NCBI RefSeq assembly: GCF_004337365.2
Contig: NZ_CP044016.1
Coordinates: forward strand, 372,001-436,000
Reading direction: 5' to 3'
DNA length: 64,000 bases
DNA from: Rhizosphaericola mali
GTDB taxonomy: Bacteria; Bacteroidota; Bacteroidia; Chitinophagales; Chitinophagaceae
A program made the position numbers and the translations under genes. The number at the start of each line of letters is the position of its first letter. Position 1 is the first letter of the stretch. Below are positions 16,396 to 25,798 of this stretch, piece after piece. The notes beneath the pieces are model-generated. The model was not told where the DNA came from and made no database searches. It saw only the letters and a list, made by a program, of their open reading frames with translations.

Positions 16396-17472
16396 ATGAT
16401 AAAATTTCTATTAGTTCTTATAATGCTTCCTTTGATAGTCTTTGCCCAAAAGCATAAATGGGATAATGTAATAAAGGTTTCTATAAGAGATGGCAATGTA
16501 AATAAGGATTCTTTAACTATAATGAATAGTGATATGTCTCCTGATTTTTATAATAAGCAAAATTCAGAATCTAATCTTGTTATGAATAATAAAACTCAGT
16601 TTGCCAATAACTATGTCAATCCTCAACTCTATTTTCTCTTTTTCAAAAGTGATGTCAATCATTATTTTTCTAGACCAGGATTTATTTTTCTTGACGCAAC
16701 TACGGATAGTATAATTGTAGACTATAAGAATCCTTATCTAAGTTATGCTAATGGGAAATCCTCAACGGAATATCGTAATAAATTTTTACCATTTTTATCC
16801 AAAAACTTAGACTTTGATTCAAGTTCAAAATATCATGCTAGTATCCGTTGGGATTCTACTGAATTGTATGATACTATAATATATAATTATACCAAAACCC
16901 ATAATTCGTCCTATGTTGCTCTATGGTTGCTTGTGGATAGGTTTTCCAATATGGGTTATGCTAACATGCGCGAAAAAACACTTAATCTATTCTCTCCAAA
17001 AATAAAAAAAACGAAAACTTGGCAAGTCTTATATAACAAACTTGGCAAGTCTCTTGTGAAAGAAGGACATCTCTTTCCAAAATTGAGTTTAGAAGATACA
17101 ACATCGAATAAGAAGATCCTTAACTTAAATAAAAGCTATAAATATACTTTAATTGATTTTTGGTTTAGTCGCTGTAAACCTTGCTTGGCGCAAATTTCCT
17201 ACATTAAGCAATTGTATAACAAAGATCATCCCTCCAACAAATTGGATGTAATAAGTATATCAACTGACAATAGTATGGATAGAAAAGAAAAACTATGGGA
17301 AAAAAGATTACAGCAATTAGGAATGAATTGGCCGCAATATATGGATGAAAATGCAACAATTGCATCCTCCGCATATATAATCGAGTTTCCCACCAATTTT
17401 CTTATTGATCAAAATGGGTATGTCATAAAAAAGAATATTTCACTTGCCGATTTGGATAAATTATTGAAATGA
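16396..17472 (+). CDS. TlpA-like thioredoxin-fold protein, secreted
   Basis: 358 residues, with a signal peptide ending FAQ at about 18. Residues 20-230 resemble the variable N-terminal domain of Bacteroidota thiol-disulfide proteins (with DSIIVDYKNPYLSYANG). The thioredoxin module has TLIDFWFSRCKPC with active Cys260 and Cys263 and the cis-Pro region IIEFPTNFLID at about 330-340. It is probably a periplasmic disulfide reductase. It stands alone 117 bases after the DUF6624 gene and is tail-to-tail with the esterase-like gene. Confidence 0.85.
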   Translation: MIKFLLVLIMLPLIVFAQKHKWDNVIKVSIRDGNVNKDSLTIMNSDMSPDFYNKQNSESNLVMNNKTQFANNYVNPQLYFLFFKSDVNHYFSRPGFIFLDATTDSIIVDYKNPYLSYANGKSSTEYRNKFLPFLSKNLDFDSSSKYHASIRWDSTELYDTIIYNYTKTHNSSYVALWLLVDRFSNMGYANMREKTLNLFSPKIKKTKTWQVLYNKLGKSLVKEGHLFPKLSLEDTTSNKKILNLNKSYKYTLIDFWFSRCKPCLAQISYIKQLYNKDHPSNKLDVISISTDNSMDRKEKLWEKRLQQLGMNWPQYMDENATIASSAYIIEFPTNFLIDQNGYVIKKNISLADLDKLLK

Positions 17473-17512
17473 GATTTTAATTAATAGGATCGCTGATTAG
17501 CATTTATTTTGA

Positions 17513-18727
17513 TCATTTGGAGATTTCTTGAGGTGGATTGATAGTTTCTATAAATAATAAGCCATCTGTAATTTTGGAAACATTATGATCGGTTATGAAA
17601 TGTCCGTAAACACTGCTACTCTCTAACCAATTTGATGGAATCATATCATATTGCTTTCTAAAGTCTATAAATTGATAAGGCTGATTGTTTTGCTTTAGAC
17701 AACTTTCTATACTATTATTCTTTATTTTGGGAAATTTTAATTTTGCAAAAAATATTCTATAACCAGCATTTATAGAGGTTGTTAAGATGCAATAATATTT
17801 ATCATTTAGGGATTGCTTTATCGATACTCCAGCTCTAGCTTTGACTTTACTATAATCACGATCAAATGATAGATGTGTATTTGCGGACCATAGCATCAAT
17901 TTCTTGTTTTTAAATGTAATATTGCAAAGTTGAAGAATATTTATTGCCATCATAGAATCTCGGGATCCCGAGTTCATGTTAAAATGTCTTCTGTAATCAA
18001 TTTGCATATTTTGTAAAAGGCTAACCCATTTTAGTATTTCTCTAGTGCTATCCTTTTTCGCAATTTCATAAAATTGATTGAAATTATTGTATAAGAGCAG
18101 AGTATCCTCCTTAGGCAGCTTATTATAGTAATTAGAAAATTTTATTTCCTTTCTCAATGCTCTTGCGAGCAAGCTTGTATCTTTTAAAATTTTGATGCCC
18201 GTTTTATTTTCTATTTTTTGTAAAACCTTAAAATAATCTTCAACAAAATATTTTTTAGAATATTCTCCCGAAAATTGACAATCGAAACCCGCCAAAATAA
18301 GAGGATGAGACGTTGATTGGGTTTCGTTAATATATTTCGCAAGTTCAGCGACTTCTTTTGTATGCCACACACCAAATATCGCATTAAATAAACTTTGTTG
18401 GTTGGTTTCGTGAGAATTTTGAATTTCATCATTTGCCTTATTGCAATCGTATATACCGCTTTCAAATGCTATTACGTCAAAATTTAAATTTTCATGTAAA
18501 TATTTGATCAGCCGCACTTTTGCTTCATAAGTAGAACCGTCGTAATGACTTTGTTCCCCAAGTCCAACAACTTTAACATTTTGAAGTGTTTTGTTCAAGA
18601 ATTGCAAATCTTGAAAATTTGTATCTAATGAAGAAATGCTCTTTAATATATGGATGTTATTTTGACTATAGCAAAATCCAAAATTTAATAACATTATTAT
18701 AAGAAAATATATGATTCTTCTATGCAT
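17513..18727 (-). CDS. Erythromycin esterase-like protein, secreted
   Basis: 404 residues, with a signal peptide ending CYSQ at about 22. Family motifs: VVGLGEQSHYDGSTYEAKVRLIKYL (within 53-77) with the Glu and His of the active site, DVIAFESGIYDCNKANDEI, and later LMLWSANTHLSFD with a second conserved His. The EreA/EreB family cleaves the macrolactone of some macrolides, but most environmental relatives have unknown substrates, so this should not be read as resistance. No mobile or resistance genes are nearby. Confidence 0.85.
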   Translation of the reverse strand: MHRRIIYFLIIMLLNFGFCYSQNNIHILKSISSLDTNFQDLQFLNKTLQNVKVVGLGEQSHYDGSTYEAKVRLIKYLHENLNFDVIAFESGIYDCNKANDEIQNSHETNQQSLFNAIFGVWHTKEVAELAKYINETQSTSHPLILAGFDCQFSGEYSKKYFVEDYFKVLQKIENKTGIKILKDTSLLARALRKEIKFSNYYNKLPKEDTLLLYNNFNQFYEIAKKDSTREILKWVSLLQNMQIDYRRHFNMNSGSRDSMMAINILQLCNITFKNKKLMLWSANTHLSFDRDYSKVKARAGVSIKQSLNDKYYCILTTSINAGYRIFFAKLKFPKIKNNSIESCLKQNNQPYQFIDFRKQYDMIPSNWLESSSVYGHFITDHNVSKITDGLLFIETINPPQEISK

Positions 18728-18795
18728 GATTTGAAATTTTATTACAAATTTTATGGTGTTTTCGTCACAATATACTCAAAAAATTGCCCATACAA

Positions 18796-19779
18796 CTACA
18801 CAAAACTCATCACCGCCCACAACCCTGCGCAAGAGATAAAAATCCACAATACAATGCCTTGAATCAATGGTCGGACCCCAACACTTGCGAGCATTTTCCT
18901 ATTGAGTCCGCAACCAATAAGGAAAAGCGTTAATGTCAAACCTGCTTTGGCAATTAGGGTAATTGTGTGACTACACATTTGCACAAAAGGAAGGTAAGTA
19001 TTGGCAATCATCGCCAATATGAAAATGCCAATAAACCAAGGAATTTTGACTTTTCCACCTTTGTTTTTGAATAGAAATGTAGCTCCAAATGCTACGGGAA
19101 TGATCCACAATGCACGGGCTAATTTGACTGTAGTTGCGATTTCCAAAGCTTGTGTGCCGTATTTACTAGCGGCGCCGACAACCGAACTAGTATCATGTAT
19201 CGCAATCGCACTCCAAATACCAAATTGTATTTGGCTCAGATGCAAACTATGGCCGATCATTGGAAAAAGGAATAATGCTACGGAATTCAATAAGAAAACC
19301 GTTCCCAAAGCCACAGACATTTGCTTTTCTTCCGCTTTGATGACAGGAGCTACGGCGGCAATCGCACTTCCGCCGCAGATGGCTGTGCCCGCAGAGATCA
19401 AGAAAGAGGATTTTTTGTCGATTTTAAATATTTTTCCCAATAAATAACCAATAGTCAATGTGGCAATAATGGAAAATATGGTAAATACAATTCCTTGTTT
19501 GCCTGCGTGAATGGCTGTTTGTACATTCATGCCAAAACCCAAACCGACAACGGAAATTTGCAACAAAATATGTGTGGCTTTATGGTTGAGATGTAAGTAC
19601 GGATGACCGACAAATTGGGCAATAATTATTCCAAGAAACAATGCCATCGGAGGCGTAATGAGTGGAGACAAACAAAGGACGACTAAAGATAAAAATACCA
19701 ATTCTCTTGTGCTAATGCGCCTATCTAAAAAGCGTTGAAATTTGTTGGTCGTTGCGTTGATTTTGAAATCTGTTTGCAT
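18796..19779 (-). CDS. YeiH family putative sulfate exporter (UPF0324)
   Basis: 327 residues with about ten hydrophobic segments. Typical marks are GLGFGMNVQTAIHAG, SAGTAICGGSAIAAVAPVIKA (within 128-148), IWSAIAIHDTSSVVGAASKYG and the LFLIGCGLNRKML ending. YeiH/UPF0324 proteins are predicted anion (possibly sulfate or sulfite) exporters. The upstream same-strand LysR gene is the usual companion (YeiE-like) and probably regulates it. Start ATG at 19779. Confidence 0.92.
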   Translation of the reverse strand: MQTDFKINATTNKFQRFLDRRISTRELVFLSLVVLCLSPLITPPMALFLGIIIAQFVGHPYLHLNHKATHILLQISVVGLGFGMNVQTAIHAGKQGIVFTIFSIIATLTIGYLLGKIFKIDKKSSFLISAGTAICGGSAIAAVAPVIKAEEKQMSVALGTVFLLNSVALFLFPMIGHSLHLSQIQFGIWSAIAIHDTSSVVGAASKYGTQALEIATTVKLARALWIIPVAFGATFLFKNKGGKVKIPWFIGIFILAMIANTYLPFVQMCSHTITLIAKAGLTLTLFLIGCGLNRKMLASVGVRPLIQGIVLWIFISCAGLWAVMSFV

Positions 19780-19782
19780 AAT

Positions 19783-19802
19783 TACTGTTTATTTGAACAG
19801 TA
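19783..19802 (-). promoter_or_regulatory. Candidate LysR-type binding dyad
   Basis: TACTGTT (19783-19789) and AACAGTA (19796-19802) form a seven-base inverted repeat with a six-base spacer, of the T-N11-A type. It lies immediately upstream of the yeiH-like start and downstream of the LysR gene. Confidence 0.4.
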
Positions 19803-19854
19803 CAAATTTCAGTCGTTTTATAACAAATCTTACATTGCAAATACTTATAAGCGA

Positions 19855-20748
19855 TTACTTAAAGTTATACTTAAGCGCAAATTGGATAAAGAAGTCAGGT
19901 AGATAGTCAGACTTTCCTTGTGTTTGGATAAAGTTGAAAGTTCGGTCAATTTCCAAACCTTTGACATCCAGAATTGCACATTCATTATTGTTCAATTCTT
20001 TCAAAATAGCATACACGGACAAAAACGCAACTGCATTGGAATGAAGCAGATAAGACTTGATCGTTTCCGAGCTATCAAGCCGCATTTCCGTAGGTAAATC
20101 CGCAATATTGATTCCGACTTTTTTCAACGCAAAAGCAATCACCTCTAAGGTACCCGAACCCGGTTCGCGCAAAATAAAAGAGCATTGTAATAAATCTGGC
20201 AATTTGAGATGTGGTTTTTGAAATAGCGTATGACCACGCCGCGCGACCAAAACCAATTCGTCTTTTAAAAATGGCGTGAATTGGAAATGTGTATTTTGGG
20301 ACTTGCCCTCGATGATGCCCAGATCGATTTCTCCATTTTGTAAAGCTGTTTCAATATGTTCAGAATTTCCTGTAACTAACTGAATATGAATATCTTTGAA
20401 TTTGGAATGAAAAGACGCTAGGATAGGAGGTAAGATATATTGCGCGGCGGTCGTACTCGCTCCGATTCGCAGATTACCTGTTTTGTTTTGGGTAAATGCA
20501 CCCAGTTCGATTTCCATATTGTTATAAATGGAAAAAATCTGTTCTACATATTGCAATAATGTAGCACCAGCGGCTGTCAACTGGATTTTAGAACCATTTC
20601 GATCAAATAATTTGACTTTAAAATGATTTTCCAATTCTTTGATATGCTTGGTAACTGCTGGTTGCGTTATGAAAAGTTCTTCTGCGGCTTTTGTAAAATT
20701 GAGTCGTTTGGATACGGTATGAAAAACTTTTAATCGGAAATCAAACAT
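19855..20748 (-). CDS. LysR family transcriptional regulator
   Basis: 297 residues. The winged-helix domain fills residues 1-60 (RLKVFHTVSKRLNFTKAAEELFITQPAVTKHIKELE) and a periplasmic-binding-type effector domain runs from about 90, with LRIGASTTAAQYILPPIL and the DLGIIEG strand. The sequence is close to the CysB/CbbR/YeiE type. It is encoded just upstream of the YeiH exporter on the same strand, the classical pair, so its effector is probably a sulfur oxyanion or similar (inference). Confidence 0.92.
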   Translation of the reverse strand: MFDFRLKVFHTVSKRLNFTKAAEELFITQPAVTKHIKELENHFKVKLFDRNGSKIQLTAAGATLLQYVEQIFSIYNNMEIELGAFTQNKTGNLRIGASTTAAQYILPPILASFHSKFKDIHIQLVTGNSEHIETALQNGEIDLGIIEGKSQNTHFQFTPFLKDELVLVARRGHTLFQKPHLKLPDLLQCSFILREPGSGTLEVIAFALKKVGINIADLPTEMRLDSSETIKSYLLHSNAVAFLSVYAILKELNNNECAILDVKGLEIDRTFNFIQTQGKSDYLPDFFIQFALKYNFK

Positions 20749-20837
20749 CTAGCGAAATTAAGAGACTTTCTGTAGATTTTTTCCTCAAAGAGTAATTTGA
20801 TTAATACTTACATTTATGTGAATATAATTATATAATC

Positions 20838-21599
20838 ATGAAAGCCGCAATCAATTTAATTATCATATTATTGTTTTTAGCACCTAAGAATTTGCGATCC
20901 CAAATTAATGATTCAATCTCCACCAAAGAAAATCAAAAAGGAACCTTTAATTCCTCTTTTTCACTCAATAGAAGTTGGAGTCCTGATGAATTTCAAATAG
21001 TAATTGATAGTTTAAATGCTCATTTCAATGATAAAAATTTCCATCCACCAATATTAGAGAATAATGATTCTAGTATTTTAAACAAATTGACAACGTTTAA
21101 AGAATATTGGTTTTTAGAAAATTCTTTATTGAAACCTAAAGACAAAATCTCTGCAATTATGCAGATATACAAGCCACTTTCTGTTCTTATGTCAAATTAT
21201 TATCGTGTAGGAAATTCTAAAAATGGAAAATTGGTATATGAAAAAGAAATTTCTTCATTAGGAGGAATTATATTCAAATTCACAATAAGTCAATTTAAGC
21301 AATTTGACAACTTCTTTAGTGATTCAATCCATCCAACTGAGATTCAATTAGATGGATTAAAGAAAATGTTACATGGTACGAATACAATGTTGGCCGGCTA
21401 TTTAATAATTTTTGAAAAAGACTACAATCAGTTTTCTAATAGTTCTATTTGTGAAATGTGCAAATCATTTCAAGAGTTATTTGATTTTATGTACTCAAGG
21501 GAAGATATTCAAACCAAATTGGAATTTAATAAACGTATCAAATTACTAAAGAAGAATAGTACATTCTTTTGTATAAGAGAAATATTAAAAAATAAATAA
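20838..21599 (+). CDS. Secreted hypothetical protein, 253 aa
   Basis: A signal peptide (LIIILLFLAPKNLRSQ, about residues 7-22) is followed by a mainly helical domain without recognised motifs. C205 and C208 (about; ICEMC) could bind a metal or form a disulfide, and another Cys lies near the C-terminus. Codon use resembles that of the neighbours. It stands alone between the LysR gene and a convergent radical SAM gene (four-base gap). Function unknown. Confidence 0.6.
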   Translation: MKAAINLIIILLFLAPKNLRSQINDSISTKENQKGTFNSSFSLNRSWSPDEFQIVIDSLNAHFNDKNFHPPILENNDSSILNKLTTFKEYWFLENSLLKPKDKISAIMQIYKPLSVLMSNYYRVGNSKNGKLVYEKEISSLGGIIFKFTISQFKQFDNFFSDSIHPTEIQLDGLKKMLHGTNTMLAGYLIIFEKDYNQFSNSSICEMCKSFQELFDFMYSREDIQTKLEFNKRIKLLKKNSTFFCIREILKNK

Positions 21600-21603
21600 T
21601 CAA

Positions 21604-22905
21604 TTACCGATGAGCGAAATCCAAATTATAATCGCCTTTGATACGCTCCATTGGTGGGTTGTAATAACCATATTTCAAATGTGGAAATTCCTCTTGTATA
21701 GCTTCCAATACTTGTTTTACGCCACCAAATTCGCCCGTTTCCGTCATTCCGATTAATCCTAAATACCAATCAGGATCAATATTGAAATTACGCCATTGAA
21801 TCATATTCAACCCCGTTTCTTTAATTAACGTACGCAAAGCTTCGTATTCTGCATCGGTGTCTGTCATGCCGGGAAATACGAAATAGTTGATGCTCGCCCA
21901 TTTATTGTAATGACGCATCACTTTCAAACTTTCCACAATATCTTCAAATTGGTAATTGTTGGGACGATAATAAGCGGTGTAAATACTTTTTTGAGCAGAA
22001 TTTAAACTTACACGTATACTATCTAAACCCACTTCGCACAATTTTTTTACAGCATCTGGTTTAGATCCATTTGTATTTATATTGATACTTCCTTTATCCG
22101 TTTTGCTACGAATTGCAATGATGGATTCGCGAATGGTTTCCCACATAAGTAATGGTTCGCCCTCGCAACCTTGTCCAAAACTTACAATTGGATAAGGTGC
22201 ATTTTCCAAATGAGGTACGGTATATTCAATAATTTCTTCCGCCGTAGGTTTGAATGTTAGACGATCTTGTGTCGAAACGATTGTTTCTTCTTCTGGTTGG
22301 AAGGAGATACAACCGATACAATTCGCATTACAAGCAGGAGAGGACGGTATTGGACACTCCCAACGACTTAACGCAAAATTACGCGCTGCCGGACATTCGT
22401 AAGTGTCGACACAATTGTGCATCAAGTGTTGCACAAGACGATTATTGGGATATTTTTCTTTTAGATATTGCGAACCTTCTTTGACCAATTCGCCATCGTA
22501 ACCTTCACATTCTTGGCGAATGTCTTGTTCGATGCGGACTGCCGGAACTAAATATTTTTCATTATACCAACCAGCAGCCGTATAACAAAATAAAGGCAAA
22601 GTTGGTGCATCTTCAATCGTTTCGTACGCTGCTAAAAACAAACCCGTATGTGCAGGAGGTATGAATGCTGCAACAGCCCAACCTTTCTCACAAAGACGCA
22701 TTTCTCCCGTTTTTACATCAATACCGATGCCTCGACGACCTGGTAATTCGTACAGATTGCCACCATCTGGTAATTCAATCCAATCTTCTAATGGAACTTC
22801 AAACGCGTCCCAGCCCTCACGACCAACCGTATATAAAGTTTGGTCTTCATAAATATTACCTTGTCCATCCGAATACATTAAAAAGGGAGAATGTTTTAAT
22901 CGCAT
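21604..22905 (-). CDS. Radical SAM domain protein
   Basis: 433 residues. The [4Fe-4S] SAM motif is Cys192-x3-Cys196-x2-Cys199 (CNANCIGC). SFGQGCEGEPLLMWETI matches the GGE-type SAM-binding region and SININTNGSKPDAVKKL the following strand. The N-terminal 150 residues carry a beta-rich domain (MLYSDGQG, RRGIGIDVKTGEM) specific to this group. Homologues of this architecture occur across Bacteroidota without a known reaction. The start is fixed by a TACCTTTG box four bases upstream of the ATG, implying an almost leaderless message. Confidence 0.85.
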   Translation of the reverse strand: MRLKHSPFLMYSDGQGNIYEDQTLYTVGREGWDAFEVPLEDWIELPDGGNLYELPGRRGIGIDVKTGEMRLCEKGWAVAAFIPPAHTGLFLAAYETIEDAPTLPLFCYTAAGWYNEKYLVPAVRIEQDIRQECEGYDGELVKEGSQYLKEKYPNNRLVQHLMHNCVDTYECPAARNFALSRWECPIPSSPACNANCIGCISFQPEEETIVSTQDRLTFKPTAEEIIEYTVPHLENAPYPIVSFGQGCEGEPLLMWETIRESIIAIRSKTDKGSININTNGSKPDAVKKLCEVGLDSIRVSLNSAQKSIYTAYYRPNNYQFEDIVESLKVMRHYNKWASINYFVFPGMTDTDAEYEALRTLIKETGLNMIQWRNFNIDPDWYLGLIGMTETGEFGGVKQVLEAIQEEFPHLKYGYYNPPMERIKGDYNLDFAHR

Positions 22906-22909
22906 GCTG

Positions 22910-22917
22910 CAAAGGTA
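22910..22917 (-). promoter_or_regulatory. -7 box of the radical SAM gene, leaderless arrangement
   Basis: Minus-strand TACCTTTG matches TAnnTTTG exactly. Only four bases (CAGC) separate it from the ATG at 22905, so transcription should begin at or next to the start codon. Confidence 0.5.
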
Positions 22918-22996
22918 AATCGAAATTAGGAACTGATAAATTGAACTTTTTTATTTCGTATTGCAAAATAAATTTATCGTAATTCAATAAAAATAT

Positions 22997-23027
22997 TTTG
23001 TAATTTGAACTTGTAAATATAATTTTG
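22997..23027 (+). promoter_or_regulatory. Promoter for the DUF2975 gene
   Basis: TTTG at 22997-23000 and TAATTTTG at 23020-23027 with a 19-base spacer fit the Bacteroidota consensus exactly. The ATG at 23043 lies 15 bases downstream, supporting that start over an in-frame TTG at 23025, which would lie upstream of the predicted transcript start. Confidence 0.65.
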
Positions 23028-23042
23028 GTAAAAACTTTCGTT

Positions 23043-24011
23043 ATGGGAAAAAAGATTTTAAAATGGGCAGTGATATTAGGAGGTATCGGATTATTTGCTT
23101 TTGTCATTTATAGTACACGAGTAGTAACACATTTTTCATTTCCTAATTCGGAAAGAATATTAGAGGTAGATTCAGTGAATACTACTGATACTAAGCCGAA
23201 ATTGGATATTATGTCCAGCAAAATAGAGTCCTTGTTGAAACTTTTTGCTGAGAAGAAATCAGAACGCGATTCAGTAAGAGACGAATTTAATTCTTTAACA
23301 TTCGGATACAGCTTGGGTACTGGTTTGGCAAGTGAAATTATGTTTGTAACTAAAATGGTGGAGTCTAATAAAATTTCTTCAAACTATTATCCTAGATATA
23401 CTCAAGCATTTATTAAACTACAATGGTTAACTCTCAAAAGAATCAATGAAAATAAAGATATTGACAATTATTTTCCGATGCTTACTTACAGATTTTATAA
23501 CAATGGAAAATATACCTATTTAGCAAATCATAAGACCAACTATAAAAAGATAAATTTCTTTATCAGGGCTGAAAATGACGAGCTACATAAATATCTTACT
23601 TATGATAATTTAAATATTTATGTTCCCCTTAAAGATAATTTCTATTATTCTATATGGAATTGGATAAATATAGTATATACAATTTTCACTGTATTATCTT
23701 ATCTTTTTATATTCTGGAATTCTGGTTCGTTGTTGCTTGCGATTTCCAATAATAAACCTTTCGAATGGAAGAATGTGATGCGATTAAAACAATGTGTGTG
23801 GACGCTGCTAATTCTGATATTTTTACCATACATTTTAATGATAAGTTTATATCTCTGCTTTTATAAAATCTTGAATGGATATGTAGAGATGAAATCTTGG
23901 ATGGATATCATCAATTGGAAACTTTGGATAATATTGGTGATTTATTTTTCCTTATTTCTTGCATTTTTTAGAGGTAATAAATTGCAAACAGATCAAGAAT
24001 ACACAATTTAA
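23043..24011 (+). CDS. DUF2975 domain membrane protein
   Basis: About 322 residues from ATG 23043. Hydrophobic segments lie near 5-22, 205-228, 250-275 and 292-312. The C-terminal part (FWNSGSLLLAISNNKPFEWKNVMRLK) is the DUF2975 pattern. The N-terminal 180 residues are a soluble, probably extracytoplasmic insert that is unusually long for DUF2975 proteins. It is followed four bases later by a small HTH gene, the standard DUF2975-HTH pair, so the two are probably a regulator and its membrane partner. Confidence 0.8.
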   Translation: MGKKILKWAVILGGIGLFAFVIYSTRVVTHFSFPNSERILEVDSVNTTDTKPKLDIMSSKIESLLKLFAEKKSERDSVRDEFNSLTFGYSLGTGLASEIMFVTKMVESNKISSNYYPRYTQAFIKLQWLTLKRINENKDIDNYFPMLTYRFYNNGKYTYLANHKTNYKKINFFIRAENDELHKYLTYDNLNIYVPLKDNFYYSIWNWINIVYTIFTVLSYLFIFWNSGSLLLAISNNKPFEWKNVMRLKQCVWTLLILIFLPYILMISLYLCFYKILNGYVEMKSWMDIINWKLWIILVIYFSLFLAFFRGNKLQTDQEYTI

Positions 24012-24015
24012 AGGC

Positions 24016-24225
24016 ATGGCAATAATTGTAAACGTAGATGTGATGATGGCAAAGCGCAAAATGTCTTTGAATGAACTGAGCGACAAAGTTGGGATCACTT
24101 TGTCCAACCTTTCCATTTTAAAAAATGGAAAGGCAAAAGCGATTCGTATTGAAACGCTGAATGCAATATGTAAAGCATTGGATTGTCAGCCAGGTGATGT
24201 TTTAGAATATAGAGAGGATGAATAA
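24016..24225 (+). CDS. Small Cro/C1-type helix-turn-helix regulator
   Basis: 69 residues from ATG 24016: MAIIVNVDVMMAKRKMSLNE, then the HTH core LSDKVGITLSNLSILKNGKAKAIR and the end LDCQPGDVLEYRED. This is the YozG-type XRE protein normally encoded next to DUF2975 proteins. It begins four bases after the DUF2975 stop, preceded by AAAGG, so the two are an operon. Confidence 0.9.
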   Translation: MAIIVNVDVMMAKRKMSLNELSDKVGITLSNLSILKNGKAKAIRIETLNAICKALDCQPGDVLEYREDE

Positions 24226-24289
24226 ACAGATACTGTTCTTTTAATTAACTTGCTGTTGGTTTTTTTCGCTAAAATGTAAAAATATTTTT

Positions 24290-25795
24290 ATGAGCCAGGA
24301 AAAATCATCTCAAAATGAAACTATTATAGTTCCATCTAGTCCCATAACTGTAATCAGTGATCCTAATAAAATTAGTACAAGTACCATTATCGAAACCGCA
24401 CCACGAAAGAATGTGGAAAATACAATCATAAACAATTCTAATACGGTGGTTTTGTTTGATATGGTCGTATTAAAAAATGATCCCAAACCATTGCCTATAT
24501 TCAAAATCAATTTTGTAAATGATTCTTGGAAGCAGTCCAGATTTTATACAAATAGATATGGAGTCGAGTTTTTCAATATACCAGACGATCTTTTTATTTA
24601 TGTGGGAAATGTAGATACCGCCAACGTTGGAAAGTATACTGTGAAACCAGCCTTAAATCCCAATGCATCCACAAAGGATATCGAAAATTTCCATTTCAAT
24701 TTCGATTATGAAGGGGTTGTAATTGTAGCAGATTCAGAAAAAGAAGCATCAGCGTTATACGATCAATCATTAGATGCTAGAAATATTGCAAAACCTCAAT
24801 ATCGTGATATTGATAAAATCATTCATCCAAATGCAGGTTCTACAAAACTATCATTGCTTTTTGGATTATTTGGACATAGTCCATTGTACAACTACATGTT
24901 GATTAACTCTTTCCAAAAAAATCTTAATGAGGAAATTACTTCTTTGGATAGTAGAACTCAATTAGGATTATCCAATGGTTTTATTACCAAAAATGAACTA
25001 GTCGTTTGGGCAAAAGAAAGTGAAAGTCAAAAAGATTTCAACCAGAAAATAGCACCTTTATTTTTGGCGATCATTCCTACTATTTATGAAAAATATCAAA
25101 ATCATATAGCCTCCAGAATAGAAACCGATTATATAAAAAGTTTGTCTAATCTAATTAGGTACAATAAAAAATTGGCCATCAATGAAGCTATAAAAGAGTT
25201 TAATGCTTGGATAAAAAATGACAGAATAGAAAAAGAAGAATTGGCTAGAAAGAAAGGAATTAAAAATCCGATTTTACCTTATTTCCAAATAGGGGGTACA
25301 CGTATTCCTGACAAGTTTTTGAATGATGCACAGATTGGAATACCGAAAGAGCTGAAAAGTAATGAGCAGGCTGCGATCATAGCTTCCTCACTTTCATTTA
25401 TTGCCATTCTTGGTTCTTCTACAGCAATGGTGATCAATGTATCTTCATTGTTTCCTTATTCGGCTCCTTTATTATCGGTAATGACGACGGGAATTGGGAT
25501 CGTTACAGGCGGTGTTATAGCTGGAATGTCCGTGTTCGCTGCAATATTTACAAGCGTTTTGGAAAAAATAATCCATGATGAAAAATACGGATCTTCGCTC
25601 AATAAATTATATGACGAAACTGAAAAGGAGGTCAATTTTAAAGAATTGTTGAAAAAAGAAAATGGAATCAAAATATTGATGATTCACATATTGGACCAGC
25701 AAAGGTATCCAAGTCCAAGCCTTAATCTCGATCCTTCAATAAACACTGGTTTGAATTTAATAGATAGTATTTCAAGAGTTAAGCCTATATATTAA
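24290..25795 (+). CDS. Unknown 501-aa protein with a C-terminal hydrophobic helical hairpin
   Basis: No family is recognised. There is no signal peptide; residues 1-60 are Ser/Thr/Ile-rich and probably disordered. Residues 60-160 look beta-rich, and 190-330 are helical. The segment of about 355-425 has two or three long hydrophobic helices separated by SLFPYSAP, rich in Gly, Ala and Ser, before a charged tail. This outline resembles a soluble protein able to insert into membrane, but that is inference. It follows the HTH gene by 64 bases and faces a gene remnant. Confidence 0.65.
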   Translation: MSQEKSSQNETIIVPSSPITVISDPNKISTSTIIETAPRKNVENTIINNSNTVVLFDMVVLKNDPKPLPIFKINFVNDSWKQSRFYTNRYGVEFFNIPDDLFIYVGNVDTANVGKYTVKPALNPNASTKDIENFHFNFDYEGVVIVADSEKEASALYDQSLDARNIAKPQYRDIDKIIHPNAGSTKLSLLFGLFGHSPLYNYMLINSFQKNLNEEITSLDSRTQLGLSNGFITKNELVVWAKESESQKDFNQKIAPLFLAIIPTIYEKYQNHIASRIETDYIKSLSNLIRYNKKLAINEAIKEFNAWIKNDRIEKEELARKKGIKNPILPYFQIGGTRIPDKFLNDAQIGIPKELKSNEQAAIIASSLSFIAILGSSTAMVINVSSLFPYSAPLLSVMTTGIGIVTGGVIAGMSVFAAIFTSVLEKIIHDEKYGSSLNKLYDETEKEVNFKELLKKENGIKILMIHILDQQRYPSPSLNLDPSINTGLNLIDSISRVKPIY

Positions 25796-25798
25796 TGC

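Noticed and set aside
17513..18727. Macrolide-resistance gene
   Set aside because: The erythromycin-esterase family is mostly of unknown substrate in environmental bacteria, and there is no mobile or resistance context.
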